Shown here: positions 44,746-54,806 of the stretch, piece by piece
Layout: the number at the start of each line of letters is the position of its first letter
Position numbering within the stretch: the stretch's first letter is position 1
Assembly (NCBI GenBank): GCA_030149205.1
Contig: JASBSB010000006.1
Coordinates: forward strand, 605,119-669,118
Length of the DNA stretch: 64,000 nucleotides
From: Candidatus Heimdallarchaeota archaeon
GTDB taxonomy: Archaea; Asgardarchaeota; Heimdallarchaeia; Heimdallarchaeales; Kariarchaeaceae
Reading direction: 5' to 3'
Translations under genes and position numbers: made by a program
The notes under the pieces: generated by a model
The model's database searches: none
What the model was told of the DNA's origin: nothing
Seen by the model: only the letters and a program-made list of their open reading frames with translations

Positions 44746-47408
44746 CAACAAAGTTACCATTAGTTTTAGATTTCGACCAAATCAGGTCAAAAGATTTACC
44801 ACTCGTAGGTGGAAAAGGAGCAAATTTGGGAGAAATGACTTACGCGGGATTTCCTGTTCCACCGGGTTTCTGCATAACAACCCTAGCTTACGATAATTTC
44901 ATAGCAACCTCTGATCAATCCACTAGGATCTTTGATATTCTTAGTGACCTCTCTGTAGATAATTTAGATAAAATTAGAGAGGCAGGAAAAGAGGTTCGTG
45001 ATTTGCTTAATATGGCATCATTTAGAGAAGAATTGCAATCTCCATTGCTAGAAGCCTGGAGGAGGTTAGGTTCTGAGCAAGTTTATGCCATACGATCAAG
45101 TGCAACAGCAGAGGATCTCCCAAATGCATCATTTGCAGGACAACAAGATACGTACCTAAATGTCATTGGTCAAGAACAGTTTTTGGAGTCAGTTAAAAAA
45201 TGCTGGATATCTTTATTTACAGATAGAGCAATACTTTATCGAATAAAAAACAATTTTCCCCATGATAAGGTCAAATTAAGTGTGGTTGTACAAAAGATGA
45301 TAAAATCCGAAAGATCGGGGATAATGTTCACTGCAAACCCTGTGACGGGGCATCGTCACACAATTCTGATTAATGCTAGCTATGGGCTTGGAGAAGCACT
45401 TGTGAGTGGTTTGGTTAATCCGGATACTTACGAGTTTGATAAAAGAAAAACTCAGATTGTTGATGTGAAAATTTCCGACAAGAAGATTGGAATCTACCCC
45501 CTTAAAGATGGGGGAACGAAAGAGGTAGAACTATCTGAGGAGTTGCGAAACAAGCAGGTGTTATCTGATGAGGAAATATTACAACTGGGATTGCTTGGTG
45601 TAAAAATAGAAGAATATTATAAGTCCCCCCAGGACATTGAATGGGCATCTGAATCGCAAAATTTGTACATTGTACAATCTAGGCCGATCACATCCCTATA
45701 TCCTATAGATGGGTTAAAATACCCTGAAGGCACTCTGGGGATATTTTTTAGCTTTGGACATCAGCAAAACATGCTCCGAGCCATGACCCCAATGAGTTTG
45801 TCTTCAATCACCACCTTTCTTCCAGTGGGTCATACTGAAAGCAAATATGAATCAGATTATGTCAGAATTAGTGGAGATAGGGCATTTTTAGATATAACAA
45901 CAATGCTTAGACACCGAATTTTAAAGAAGATTGTATTGAGGGTGACTGGGCAAATGGATGCATTAGCCCCAAAATCTATCCAGATTCTTATGAAAAGACC
46001 AGAATTTAAAAAATCTCCTCGAGCAAAAATTCCAATTTCTACAGCCTTTCGAGGAATAAAACTTATCTTAAGAGTGGTCAACGATATTTTCAGGAAAAAC
46101 CTCTCAGGGTTTGTTGATAAAACCAATAGGGATATAGACATATTCCTCGATGAAGTTAGAGAAGAGATGAAAGGCTTACAGCCAGATATTAACCTTCTAA
46201 ATTTGTGTGAGCAATATTTACAGAAAACACCCTCTTTCATGTTGAATTTTGTTCCTGAAGCATTTGCTGGGATTGCGTCAACTAAGATCCTTGAGGGATA
46301 TAGCAGGAAATGGTTAGATGACGCTACAGCAGGAAATATCAGTCTTGGGATAAGGGGTAATGTGGTTAATGAAATGAATTATGCAATTGGAGATCTTGCT
46401 GATTTGCTTCGTGAATCACCCGAACTTTCGCGTTCAATTGAGACCCTCAATAATGACCCTTTTGATTGGTTAAATTCATTAGAATCCATCCAAGGAGGTC
46501 ATGAGTTTCTAAATGCATGGCAAGAATTTATAGAAAGCTATGGTGCTCGTGGCCCTTCTGAACTAGATATATATAAGCCTAGATGGTGGGAAGATCCTCT
46601 TCCAGTATTGAATGTGATTCGAGAATATATGAAAAAAGAGAAGGGAAGCCACAGAAAACAGGAAGCAGAATTTATTCAATTACGAGAACAGGCATTTGAT
46701 GAATTACTACTAAAAGCATCTAAGGGAATTCGAGGGAGATTTCGAAGAAGAAGGTATAGAAGACTCTATTTTGTAATGACTGAGGTTGGAGGAATGAGGG
46801 AACACCATAAATTTATGATGATCCGTTTAATTTCGTTAGTGAAAAAATCACTTCTTCGAATTGGAAATAGCCTTGTAGAATCAGGAAAATTAAAGGAAAT
46901 CGACGATCTTTGGTTTTTAAAATGGGGAGAATTGGTTCAGGTACTTGAAGGTTCAACTATTGATCGAAATGAAGAAATTAAGCAGAGAAAAATAGATTAC
47001 AACAGGTATCAAAGCTTGATTCCACCAGCTATCATTAGTAGTGACGGAGAATCACCAGAAGTTAACTATGAAATTGCAGATGCCCCTGAAGGTGCATTAC
47101 TTGGAAATCCTGTTTCTGGAGGAGTAATTGAAGGGATAGCTCACGTCATTAGAGATCCAACAACAGAATCACTGAAAATGGATGAGGTTTTGGTTGCTGA
47201 ATTCACCGACCCGGGTTGGACTCCATTATTTATCAATGCAAAAGGTTTGATACTTGAAATTGGTGGTGCTTTAACCCACGGTGCCGTAGTTGCAAGGGAG
47301 TATGGCATACCTGCTGTAGTAGGTGTAAAGAATGCAACGTCCCTCATTAAAACAGGACAAAAGGTTCGAGTGGATGGAAATACAGGAATAGTTGAAATTT
47401 TGGAATAA
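44742..47408 (+). CDS. Rifampin phosphotransferase/PEP-synthase-like dikinase
   Basis: An 888-aa three-domain enzyme using a phospho-histidine swivel. Residues 1-320 are the PPDK-type ATP-grasp (VGGKGANLGEMTYAGFPVPP, AIRSSATAEDLPNASFAGQQ). The middle 450 residues are a helical domain like the Rph substrate domain. The C-terminal His domain reads EFTDPGWTPLF, GGALTHGAVVAREYGIPAVV, with the His of LTHG as phospho-carrier. DPGWTPLF is typical of Rph rather than PpsA. It could inactivate an antibiotic or process a metabolite, here under TetR control beside an exporter. Confidence 0.85.
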   Translation: MTTKLPLVLDFDQIRSKDLPLVGGKGANLGEMTYAGFPVPPGFCITTLAYDNFIATSDQSTRIFDILSDLSVDNLDKIREAGKEVRDLLNMASFREELQSPLLEAWRRLGSEQVYAIRSSATAEDLPNASFAGQQDTYLNVIGQEQFLESVKKCWISLFTDRAILYRIKNNFPHDKVKLSVVVQKMIKSERSGIMFTANPVTGHRHTILINASYGLGEALVSGLVNPDTYEFDKRKTQIVDVKISDKKIGIYPLKDGGTKEVELSEELRNKQVLSDEEILQLGLLGVKIEEYYKSPQDIEWASESQNLYIVQSRPITSLYPIDGLKYPEGTLGIFFSFGHQQNMLRAMTPMSLSSITTFLPVGHTESKYESDYVRISGDRAFLDITTMLRHRILKKIVLRVTGQMDALAPKSIQILMKRPEFKKSPRAKIPISTAFRGIKLILRVVNDIFRKNLSGFVDKTNRDIDIFLDEVREEMKGLQPDINLLNLCEQYLQKTPSFMLNFVPEAFAGIASTKILEGYSRKWLDDATAGNISLGIRGNVVNEMNYAIGDLADLLRESPELSRSIETLNNDPFDWLNSLESIQGGHEFLNAWQEFIESYGARGPSELDIYKPRWWEDPLPVLNVIREYMKKEKGSHRKQEAEFIQLREQAFDELLLKASKGIRGRFRRRRYRRLYFVMTEVGGMREHHKFMMIRLISLVKKSLLRIGNSLVESGKLKEIDDLWFLKWGELVQVLEGSTIDRNEEIKQRKIDYNRYQSLIPPAIISSDGESPEVNYEIADAPEGALLGNPVSGGVIEGIAHVIRDPTTESLKMDEVLVAEFTDPGWTPLFINAKGLILEIGGALTHGAVVAREYGIPAVVGVKNATSLIKTGQKVRVDGNTGIVEILE

Positions 47409-47549
47409 GGGGTTAACACTTGCTGTTTGCATTAGGGACATATTCAAAAATAAAATTACATTGTGGTTAGGTCCGAATTCAAACAAAACAGGTGCAAATT
47501 CACAGTTTATTCCAAATAGACATTTAATCATTTTGCCTGAGTTGAACTT

Positions 47550-49808
47550 ATGGGCAAGTTTGTGGATTTTCTAATGAACCTCAGCCAAAAATGGATTTTC
47601 TGGAAAATACAGGTCAAAGTTCAATACTGGTTGAATACTCCACTTAAAATCAGATGGTGGGAGGAACTTAAACTCAAAGGTCCTATTAAAATAAATTCAA
47701 ATGAGACTATAGAATTTAGAGATGGAACAGTTTTATCTACAGTCTACAAACAGGATGTACTAAAATTACAATTGTCAAAGACAGAAAATCCACCTTTGTT
47801 AGTCTATTCATTTTTGGAAACGTTAAATCTCGCTGAAATCAAACACAATTCTGTTTCACAAATATTTAAGGAGGAAAGAAAGGGTAGAGACTTAAAATTT
47901 GAAATACAACAGACAGAGGAACAAATTCTTCTAGTAAACAGATATCAATCAATAAACTTGAGAATAGAAAAAACCAATAGATACACCAAGCTGATCTTTT
48001 CATTTGATTTCAATAGGGTATTTGGTTTAGGAGACAAAATACAAGATTTAAAAAGAAAGGGGGAATTTACCTTTTGGAACCTTGATAATCCACACTATAA
48101 TGACATGACAGATAACCTTTACCAAAGCCACCCTAATGCTATTATTCAATCACCTGAGACATGGATAAATCTCATTGTTGATTACCCTGGCTATCAAAAG
48201 TGGACAATTAACTCTGACAGTATTCAAATTATCATTCAATCAAGAGATTTCACAGTCTATCTTTCAGCTGCTCTGGAACTGAAATCCCTGTACCAAAAAA
48301 TGACAACTATTGTTGGAACATTTGATTTACCACCAGTATGGGCAATAGGTTATCAACAGTCCCGCTGGAGCTATCCAGATCATAACAGTATTGTCGAACT
48401 TGATAAAAAATTTGAAGAACACAATATTCCTTGTGATGTATTTTATCTCGATATTGATTATATGGATAGTTATAAATGCTTTACCATAAACAGAGACAAT
48501 TTTCCGGACTTAAGAAACCTGTCCCTAAAAATAGAACCGAGAAAGATTGTGACGATAATTGATCCTGGAATTAAGAAAGAAGAGGGGTATGAGATATATG
48601 AAACAGGTGTTTCAAAGGGATACTTCCTCAGACAAAAGAAGGATGGATACTATTCTGGGGTGGTATGGCCTGGAATTTGTAACTTTCCAGATTTTTTGGA
48701 CGATGGATTACTTGATTGGTGGTTTAATAATAATTTAATTTTACTTAATCAAGGAGTAGCAGGAATTTGGAACGATATGAATGAACCATCCATATTCTCA
48801 ATGAGAAGAACTTTCCCTAGCGATGTATCTCATACAGTGAAAAACATCTCCCACCAAAAGGTTCACAACATCTATGGATTGATGATGTCGAGGGCAACCA
48901 ACCTTGCTATAAGGAAAGCAAGTAAGAATCGTCCATTTGTGCTTACTCGATCATCATACCTTGGAGGGCAGAATTTTGCATGGATGTGGACTGGGGACAA
49001 CTCTTCATCATGGGATCACCTGAGATGGAGTGTCAAACAAATCATCTCAATGAATTTAACTGGTTACGTGTTATGTGGGGCAGATGTTGGTGGGTTTTCA
49101 GGAAATTGTAATTCAAAGCTTCTTCAAAGATGGACACAGCTTGGTGTTTTCTACCCGTTCTTTAGAAATCATTCAGCTCTTGGAACAATTGCACAAGAAC
49201 CTTGGAAGTTTGATAATACAACCCTCCAAATAACTAAAAAAGCAATAGAACTAAGATATGAACTGGCTTTTTACATTTACACCTGTTTTTATCTGGCTCA
49301 ACTAGGAGTTGAACCTATCATTCAGCCATTATTTATGCAGTATTCGACCACAGAATGTTTTGACCCTGAATTTTGTGAAACACAGTTTTTCTTCGGTTCT
49401 AACCTGTTAATTACTCCATTATTGAGTGATGAAAACAATAGAAGGGTGTACTTACCTCCAGGAATGTGGTATGATTATTATACTGGACAAAAACTTGAAG
49501 GTGGACAAATTATGGATATAACTGTTCAGGATGATCAAATTCCAATTTATATAAGGGAAAACACTGTATTACCTATTTCAACTAATATTGGAAGAACCAT
49601 GGAAGAGACATTGAAAAATGATTTTACAATTAGATTGTTTGGTAACAATCCTAAAGGAATGATATATTTTGATGGACTGAATCATCAAAACCTTTCTGAG
49701 TATTGCCTTGTTCAGTTTAAGAACCTCGAGTTTGAATTACTGAACTTTGGATTCACATTAAACAAAACTGGAGAAAATAGTTTCAAATTTGAAAAATCCA
49801 AAAATTGA
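47550..49808 (+). CDS. Glycoside hydrolase family 31 (alpha-glucosidase/xylosidase type)
   Basis: A 752-aa enzyme. An N-terminal beta-sandwich is followed by the GH31 barrel: ETWINLIVDYPGYQKW, WAIGYQQSRWSYP, DVFYLDIDYMDSYKCF, and the nucleophile motif GIWNDMNEPSIF with Asp near residue 409. The acid/base region WTGDNSSSWDHL is near residue 480, and CGADVGGFSGN lies about 30 residues further on. The C-terminal beta domain is intact. No signal peptide, so cytosolic. It cleaves terminal alpha-linked sugars from oligosaccharides; specificity between glucose and xylose is not decided. It lies 141 bp after the dikinase gene. Confidence 0.9.
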   Translation: MGKFVDFLMNLSQKWIFWKIQVKVQYWLNTPLKIRWWEELKLKGPIKINSNETIEFRDGTVLSTVYKQDVLKLQLSKTENPPLLVYSFLETLNLAEIKHNSVSQIFKEERKGRDLKFEIQQTEEQILLVNRYQSINLRIEKTNRYTKLIFSFDFNRVFGLGDKIQDLKRKGEFTFWNLDNPHYNDMTDNLYQSHPNAIIQSPETWINLIVDYPGYQKWTINSDSIQIIIQSRDFTVYLSAALELKSLYQKMTTIVGTFDLPPVWAIGYQQSRWSYPDHNSIVELDKKFEEHNIPCDVFYLDIDYMDSYKCFTINRDNFPDLRNLSLKIEPRKIVTIIDPGIKKEEGYEIYETGVSKGYFLRQKKDGYYSGVVWPGICNFPDFLDDGLLDWWFNNNLILLNQGVAGIWNDMNEPSIFSMRRTFPSDVSHTVKNISHQKVHNIYGLMMSRATNLAIRKASKNRPFVLTRSSYLGGQNFAWMWTGDNSSSWDHLRWSVKQIISMNLTGYVLCGADVGGFSGNCNSKLLQRWTQLGVFYPFFRNHSALGTIAQEPWKFDNTTLQITKKAIELRYELAFYIYTCFYLAQLGVEPIIQPLFMQYSTTECFDPEFCETQFFFGSNLLITPLLSDENNRRVYLPPGMWYDYYTGQKLEGGQIMDITVQDDQIPIYIRENTVLPISTNIGRTMEETLKNDFTIRLFGNNPKGMIYFDGLNHQNLSEYCLVQFKNLEFELLNFGFTLNKTGENSFKFEKSKN

Positions 49809-50238
49809 CTCACTGATACACAGAAAACAACAAAGGTATTATTTCATAAAATTAGTTTTCAATCGGTTTAAGATGAAATACAGGAATTGAAGAAATTGAA
49901 TGAAACAAAGAACAATATTTCAATGGATTAAACTTAATTAACTCTGGTATGTTAAATACACCATCTGGGAAACAAGAATATGCATAAGATTTTAAGAAAA
50001 GATTCAGTCATTTTTTATAATTTTTTAAAACTTATTTAAATTGAAGAAATAACATATCACCTAAGGGCTATCAATTTTGGTCAATCTGACCATTTAAAAT
50101 AGACAGTTGCTATACTTAATAATTTTTAGTTAATTTTATTATATTTCCTATAAATTAAGAAATTAAGGAAATTAAATTTAGTCCACAATTTAATATAAAT
50201 AGAAATGTTATATAAGTATCATAGCCTTAAGTAGTATA
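49809..50238. other. Gene-free AT-rich gap
   Basis: 430 bp, strongly AT-rich. TATATAAGT-type sequence near 50205-50220 could be the promoter of the gene at 50239. No ORF, tRNA or repeat is seen. Confidence 0.4.
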
Positions 50239-50964
50239 ATGAAAAGCCTTAAACTTAACAATTTTAAACATCTAGAAGCCGAATATATCTCTTTGATTGT
50301 TAAAGCTGTTTCAATTCTATTTCTCATTACACAATTTTATATTATTTATGCCAATCGATCCATAATAAATGCTAAATCAGTCGGATGGTCGTTATTTAAA
50401 CCAAATTTTGTAATTTCACTTTGGAGTTCGATTTTATATTTTGGGGTGATGGTATTTTATCTCGCCATATACACTTACACACTTAAGGAAATTTCCAATC
50501 GAATAAAATCAGATATACTTAAAGGATACATGTTGTTCAATTTGGTATTCATGTTTCCCCTTCTCTCACTCACATTAGCAATAGCTAATCAATCAAATAT
50601 AGGTACTACTCTCTCTGGAGTATTGTTTGTGATGGTTTTGGGATTAGGAGTATTGGGTATGATTTTCTCACTTGCTATGGTAGCATCTTCGACTATTACA
50701 AAAAATAGCCCTAATTTGTCAAAATATTTCATATTCTCTCCTCTCCTGACCGGACCAGTCTATATTATTCTATCAATAATCCTTGTAATTCTACTTGATA
50801 CTAATGTTTTCCTTGGGTTTGGGTTGATTATCCTAATAAACTACCTTCTCATCAGAAAATTAATGAAATTTCCAAAAGCTTTCGACGATCTATTGATTGA
50901 TCTTGAGATTCAGCTTGTTAATAGGATCGAAAGTCAAGACCTTTATCCAACTGCAAATTTCTAA
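50239..50964 (+). CDS. Unknown six-helix membrane protein (241 aa)
   Basis: Not recognised. About six hydrophobic segments with short polar loops, for example AVSILFLITQFYIIYA, LWSSILYFGVMVFYLAIY, MLFNLVFMFPLLSLTLAI, GVLFVMVLGLGVLGMIFS. No conserved motif of a known transporter family stands out. The C-terminal 30 residues are cytosolic and acidic (KAFDDLLIDLEIQLV). Convergent with the amidase gene at 50998. Confidence 0.65.
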   Translation: MKSLKLNNFKHLEAEYISLIVKAVSILFLITQFYIIYANRSIINAKSVGWSLFKPNFVISLWSSILYFGVMVFYLAIYTYTLKEISNRIKSDILKGYMLFNLVFMFPLLSLTLAIANQSNIGTTLSGVLFVMVLGLGVLGMIFSLAMVASSTITKNSPNLSKYFIFSPLLTGPVYIILSIILVILLDTNVFLGFGLIILINYLLIRKLMKFPKAFDDLLIDLEIQLVNRIESQDLYPTANF

Positions 50965-50997
50965 GAATTCAATAAAATCAAGATCAATTAATAAATA

Positions 50998-52464
50998 TTA
51001 AACGCTATTCAAAAACTTTGGAGGTGTTCTGTGTAAAGTTTGTTGCTCATAGGCATAAGCAACTTTAATTAACTTGTAATCAGTAAACGGCAACCCTAGA
51101 AAACTGACCCCCGTGGGTAGCCCCTGTATATAGCCAGCTGGGACGGTGATAGAAGGAAAACCAGAGACAGCCGCATAAAAGGTTGAAGAACCCCCAGAGC
51201 AATCACCGTTGACATAATCAATTAACCATGCTGGATTTCCAGATGGAAAAATAATTGCATCCAATGAGTTGGTTTCAAAAGTATCAGATATGTTGCTTCG
51301 TAACTCATCGTAGCGAATCATTGCTTCTTTGTACGACTCTGATTCAAATCCTTGGCTTTCTAACGCCATAGAAAAAAATTCTTGTCCAAAATAAGGCATA
51401 ACCAATTCCTGGTTCCTTTCATTAAATTTGATTAAGGATTGGATACTATTTACACCAGTGGGAACCTCTACATGTTCAAGGTATTTTTTTAGATCCTCTT
51501 TGTAATCAGTGACAAGAACCTCTAATTCGTTCAAGGAACCTTCTGGAAGCTGTATTTCGACAGGATCAATTAAGACCCCTCCAGCTTTTTCAATGTCTGT
51601 TAATGCTTGTCCCATAAGTTTATCGACTTTGGGAGCACCTCCAAATGATGATCGTAATACTCCTAACCTTTTGTCTCGTAAACCTTCAGTAGAGAGTTCA
51701 TCAAGAAAATCTGAGGAAGAAAATTTATTATGCTGAGTCACTGGGTCAGACTCATCATTCCCGGATATCGCGTGAAGAAGTATTCCCGCATCTTTTACCG
51801 TTCTTGCCATTGGGCCTGCTGTGTCCTGTGTATGTGAGATGGGGATGATACCAGATCTGCTTACTAAACCCATTGTTGGTTTGACACCCACTATTCCATT
51901 GATCTGGGAAGGACAGATAATTGAACCATCAGTTTCTGTACCTACAGCTACCGTGCAAAGGTTAGCTGCAACAGCAACAGCTGACCCAGAACTTGAACCA
52001 CAGGGAGTTCTATCTAAAGCATAGGGATTTCGGGTTTGACCTCCGCGTGATGACCAGCCACTGATAGATTTTTGTCCCCTTAAATTTGCCCACTCACTTA
52101 AGTTGGCCTTGGCAAGAATTACTGCACCAGCTTCCCGTAATTTCTTCACAATGAAAGCATCTTGCTTAGGATAATGACCCACCAAAGCCAGAGAGCCAGC
52201 AGTAGTCATCATTTGATCTCTGGTATCAATGTTATCCTTAAGTACCAAAGGTATACCATGAAGCAAGCCCCTCTTCTTACCAGCCTTTCTTTCTTCATCT
52301 AGAGCCTTAGCTATTGACACAGCATCTGGATTAACTTCTAAAATTGCGTTAGTCATTTTATCTATTTTTTGGATCTGCTCTAAGTAGAGTTTGACGAGTT
52401 TTTCAGAAGACAGTTCACCAGAATCCATCAACACTTGAAGTTCTGATATTGTGTACTCTTTCAT
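50998..52464 (-). CDS. Amidase-signature family enzyme
   Basis: A 488-aa amidase with an intact Ser-cisSer-Lys triad: Lys76 in LVLKDNIDT, cis-Ser about 157 in PCGSSSGSAVAVAANL, and nucleophile Ser181 in VGTETDGSIICPSQINGIVG. The family hydrolyses C-N amide bonds. The closest relatives by motif are the stand-alone amidases, not GatA, since no GatB or GatC is nearby. A single gene; no signal peptide, so cytosolic. The substrate is unknown. Confidence 0.9.
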   Translation of the reverse strand: MKEYTISELQVLMDSGELSSEKLVKLYLEQIQKIDKMTNAILEVNPDAVSIAKALDEERKAGKKRGLLHGIPLVLKDNIDTRDQMMTTAGSLALVGHYPKQDAFIVKKLREAGAVILAKANLSEWANLRGQKSISGWSSRGGQTRNPYALDRTPCGSSSGSAVAVAANLCTVAVGTETDGSIICPSQINGIVGVKPTMGLVSRSGIIPISHTQDTAGPMARTVKDAGILLHAISGNDESDPVTQHNKFSSSDFLDELSTEGLRDKRLGVLRSSFGGAPKVDKLMGQALTDIEKAGGVLIDPVEIQLPEGSLNELEVLVTDYKEDLKKYLEHVEVPTGVNSIQSLIKFNERNQELVMPYFGQEFFSMALESQGFESESYKEAMIRYDELRSNISDTFETNSLDAIIFPSGNPAWLIDYVNGDCSGGSSTFYAAVSGFPSITVPAGYIQGLPTGVSFLGLPFTDYKLIKVAYAYEQQTLHRTPPKFLNSV

Positions 52465-52668
52465 TGAAAATTGATAAAAAGACAGTTTAAAAATTTTTGT
52501 GAAACACTATTTCAAGATAGCAAGAAAAGATATTTGGCGAATTTATGAAGTTGAATTAAGATTTTATGATGGTTAAATTACCGGCTTTAACAAATACCAA
52601 AAATATAACCATGAATTGTTATTAGGGGATTTATAGATTATTATTAAAGGAACAAATAAATGAAATTT

Positions 52669-53991
52669 CTAAAGCTTTTCATATACCTCTTTTAAGAGAC
52701 TATATGCTTCTTCCCTGGTCTCTCCCCAAACTATTAACCCATCCTGATGACCAAGGAGACAGACAGGTTTGGTGAGTTTAGGACTATCAGTGTACACTTT
52801 TTGTATGGCTCTAGCCATTTCTGGTGTCCCATAAGGAACCTCCTTGGGAGTTGTCAACATGTTAAACTCGGAGTACCTGTCCCACATATCCTCATAGTGA
52901 ACATGTATTACACAGTTTACCTCTGGAGCAACATCATAGATTGCCGCATGAGTCATTGATTCAGAGGAGGGTTTTAATGGACCCTTAGAAATAACACGAT
53001 TATTCGCTACATCAAAATCCATTACCAGACAGTAGTCTTCAAAATTGGTTTTATCAAGGTGTCCCGTTTGAGTGCCAGAGACAAAAAACTGTCCATCATC
53101 AGTGTAACGCTCACTTATGTTGCCAAACCCTATATTAGGCGTTCTGGAATGATCGGCTGGATAAACCCCAATCAGGTTCATTTTATGTAGTTTATCTCTA
53201 AGCTTTATCATCTCATCAAGGTATCCCGGTGAAATTTTTAAATTCTTTTTGTGATACTGCAACTCATACTTAATTACTCCATCCAGAGGTTCTGAATTGA
53301 ACTCTTTTAAAACTTCAAAAATTTCTGAAAACTGTGTTATACTATGCTTTGCAGAATGTTCTTTATTTCCTTCTATTTCAACTAATATACCTTCCATTCC
53401 AAGAAACTCTGTCACCTCAATATCATGCTCCCAACTGTCTCCCACCATTATCGCTTCGAATGGTTTAACATCTAGTCTGTCTAGGGCATGAAGATAAATA
53501 TGGGGATGAGGTTTCTCTTTGCCTGCCTCCTCACTGGTGATGACCACTTCAAAGAAATTGTCCAAATTCAATCTATGGAGTTTTCTAAATTGTATTTCTG
53601 ATGACATATTTGTTATTATCCCAAGTTTATAGTAAGAATCTTTTAACTGTTGTAACGTTTCAACGACCCCATCAAATGGTTTAATGCTCCTGAGAAAAGC
53701 ATCCCAATACCTTTGTGTCAATTCAGCTATATGAAAAGGCTTTGAGGATTTATAATATTCCTCTACCATGGCTTGAAAGTATAACACTCTTGAATGACTT
53801 CCAGAGGTTCCCTCTAAGAATCTTTTTACCCTTTGTCTTCCATTTTTATATCGGCGAATAAAGTCAGGATAAGACTCATTGGTTAAAACCTGCCAATAAT
53901 CATATGCCCCTCTCAGTCCCTCCTCGTGTGAGGTGCTATAGGAATATAATGTACCATCCAAATCAAAAAAGATGGTTGTGATTTTATGCAT
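52669..53991 (-). CDS. HAD hydrolase fused to class II aldolase/adducin domain
   Basis: A 440-aa fusion. Residues 1-230 are a HAD phosphatase: FFDLDGTLYS (nucleophile Asp), LGIITNMSS, GKEKPHPHIYLHAL and MVGDSWEHDIE. Residues 250-440 are class II aldolase: IGFGNISERY, NCVIHVHYEDMWD with two zinc-binding histidines, and a third His in CLLGHQDGLIVWG. In methionine salvage, MtnB and MtnC are sometimes fused in the opposite order; here HAD comes first and the enolase-phosphatase signature is not evident. It may dephosphorylate a sugar phosphate and then act on the product. No neighbour reveals the pathway. Confidence 0.85.
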   Translation of the reverse strand: MHKITTIFFDLDGTLYSYSTSHEEGLRGAYDYWQVLTNESYPDFIRRYKNGRQRVKRFLEGTSGSHSRVLYFQAMVEEYYKSSKPFHIAELTQRYWDAFLRSIKPFDGVVETLQQLKDSYYKLGIITNMSSEIQFRKLHRLNLDNFFEVVITSEEAGKEKPHPHIYLHALDRLDVKPFEAIMVGDSWEHDIEVTEFLGMEGILVEIEGNKEHSAKHSITQFSEIFEVLKEFNSEPLDGVIKYELQYHKKNLKISPGYLDEMIKLRDKLHKMNLIGVYPADHSRTPNIGFGNISERYTDDGQFFVSGTQTGHLDKTNFEDYCLVMDFDVANNRVISKGPLKPSSESMTHAAIYDVAPEVNCVIHVHYEDMWDRYSEFNMLTTPKEVPYGTPEMARAIQKVYTDSPKLTKPVCLLGHQDGLIVWGETREEAYSLLKEVYEKL

Positions 53992-54101
53992 ATTAACAGT
54001 TTAGAAAGCAAGTTCTATAAAGTTTAAATTAGGGATTATTCATAATTTAGAAAAATTTGACATTTGAATACCAAATTTAAAGCAAATTAAATCAGATGAA
54101 A

Positions 54102-54806
54102 CTAAATTCCAAGGTAGGCCTCTCTTATGTGTTTGTTTCCTTCAAGCTCCTTTGCATTGCCACTGAGTGCAATCCTCCCTTGCTCTATCACATAACCTTT
54201 ATCAATTATCTCTAATACCCTATGAACGTGCTGTTCAGAGATTAATATTGTGACTCCCTCCTCATTGATTCGTTTAAATGCGTTAAAAATATCATCAACT
54301 ATGATTGGGGCTAAACCCAAGGATGGTTCATCCAATATTAGAAGACTGGGGTCGGACATAAGCCCTCTCCCGATTGCTAACATTTGTTGCTGTCCACCAC
54401 TTAAGGTTCTAGCCTGCTGATTAAGTCTTTCTTCAAGTATTGGAAACAGTGTTAGCACACGATTCAGTGATTCTTTTCTCTTAGATTTTGCTCTTTTCTG
54501 GTAAGAACCTAGCAAGAGATTGTCCTTCACAGACATGTCCGGAAACAGCTTTCTACCCTCTGGAACTAACGAAATGCCTAATTCTACCCTTTTTGCAGGA
54601 TTCAGGTTTGTGACTTCAACCTCATTATACAATATTGATCCCTCAAATGGTGAAACCAACCCTGCGATTGATGCAAAGGTACTGGTTTTTCCAGCTCCAT
54701 TTGGCCCAAGCAGACCAACAACAGAGCCCTTAGGGATTTCTAAATCTAATCCCCAGATCACTTGTATTTTTCCATATTTAACCTGTAGATTGCTAATTTT
54801 CAACAT
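54102..54806 (-). CDS. livF: LivF-type branched-chain amino acid ABC transporter ATPase
   Basis: A 234-aa ATP-binding subunit. Walker A LLGPNGAGKTST, signature LSGGQQQMLAIGRGLMSDP, Walker B LLILDEPSLGL and the H-loop SEQHVH are intact and follow the LivF pattern (PEGRKLFPDMSVKDNLLLG). I start at ATG 54806 (MLKISNLQVKYGK), which begins the ABC fold directly; the longer frame to 54845 adds 13 residues that also lie within the upstream gene. It overlaps the livM-livG fusion by 14 bp. Confidence 0.9.
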   Translation of the reverse strand: MLKISNLQVKYGKIQVIWGLDLEIPKGSVVGLLGPNGAGKTSTFASIAGLVSPFEGSILYNEVEVTNLNPAKRVELGISLVPEGRKLFPDMSVKDNLLLGSYQKRAKSKRKESLNRVLTLFPILEERLNQQARTLSGGQQQMLAIGRGLMSDPSLLILDEPSLGLAPIIVDDIFNAFKRINEEGVTILISEQHVHRVLEIIDKGYVIEQGRIALSGNAKELEGNKHIREAYLGI

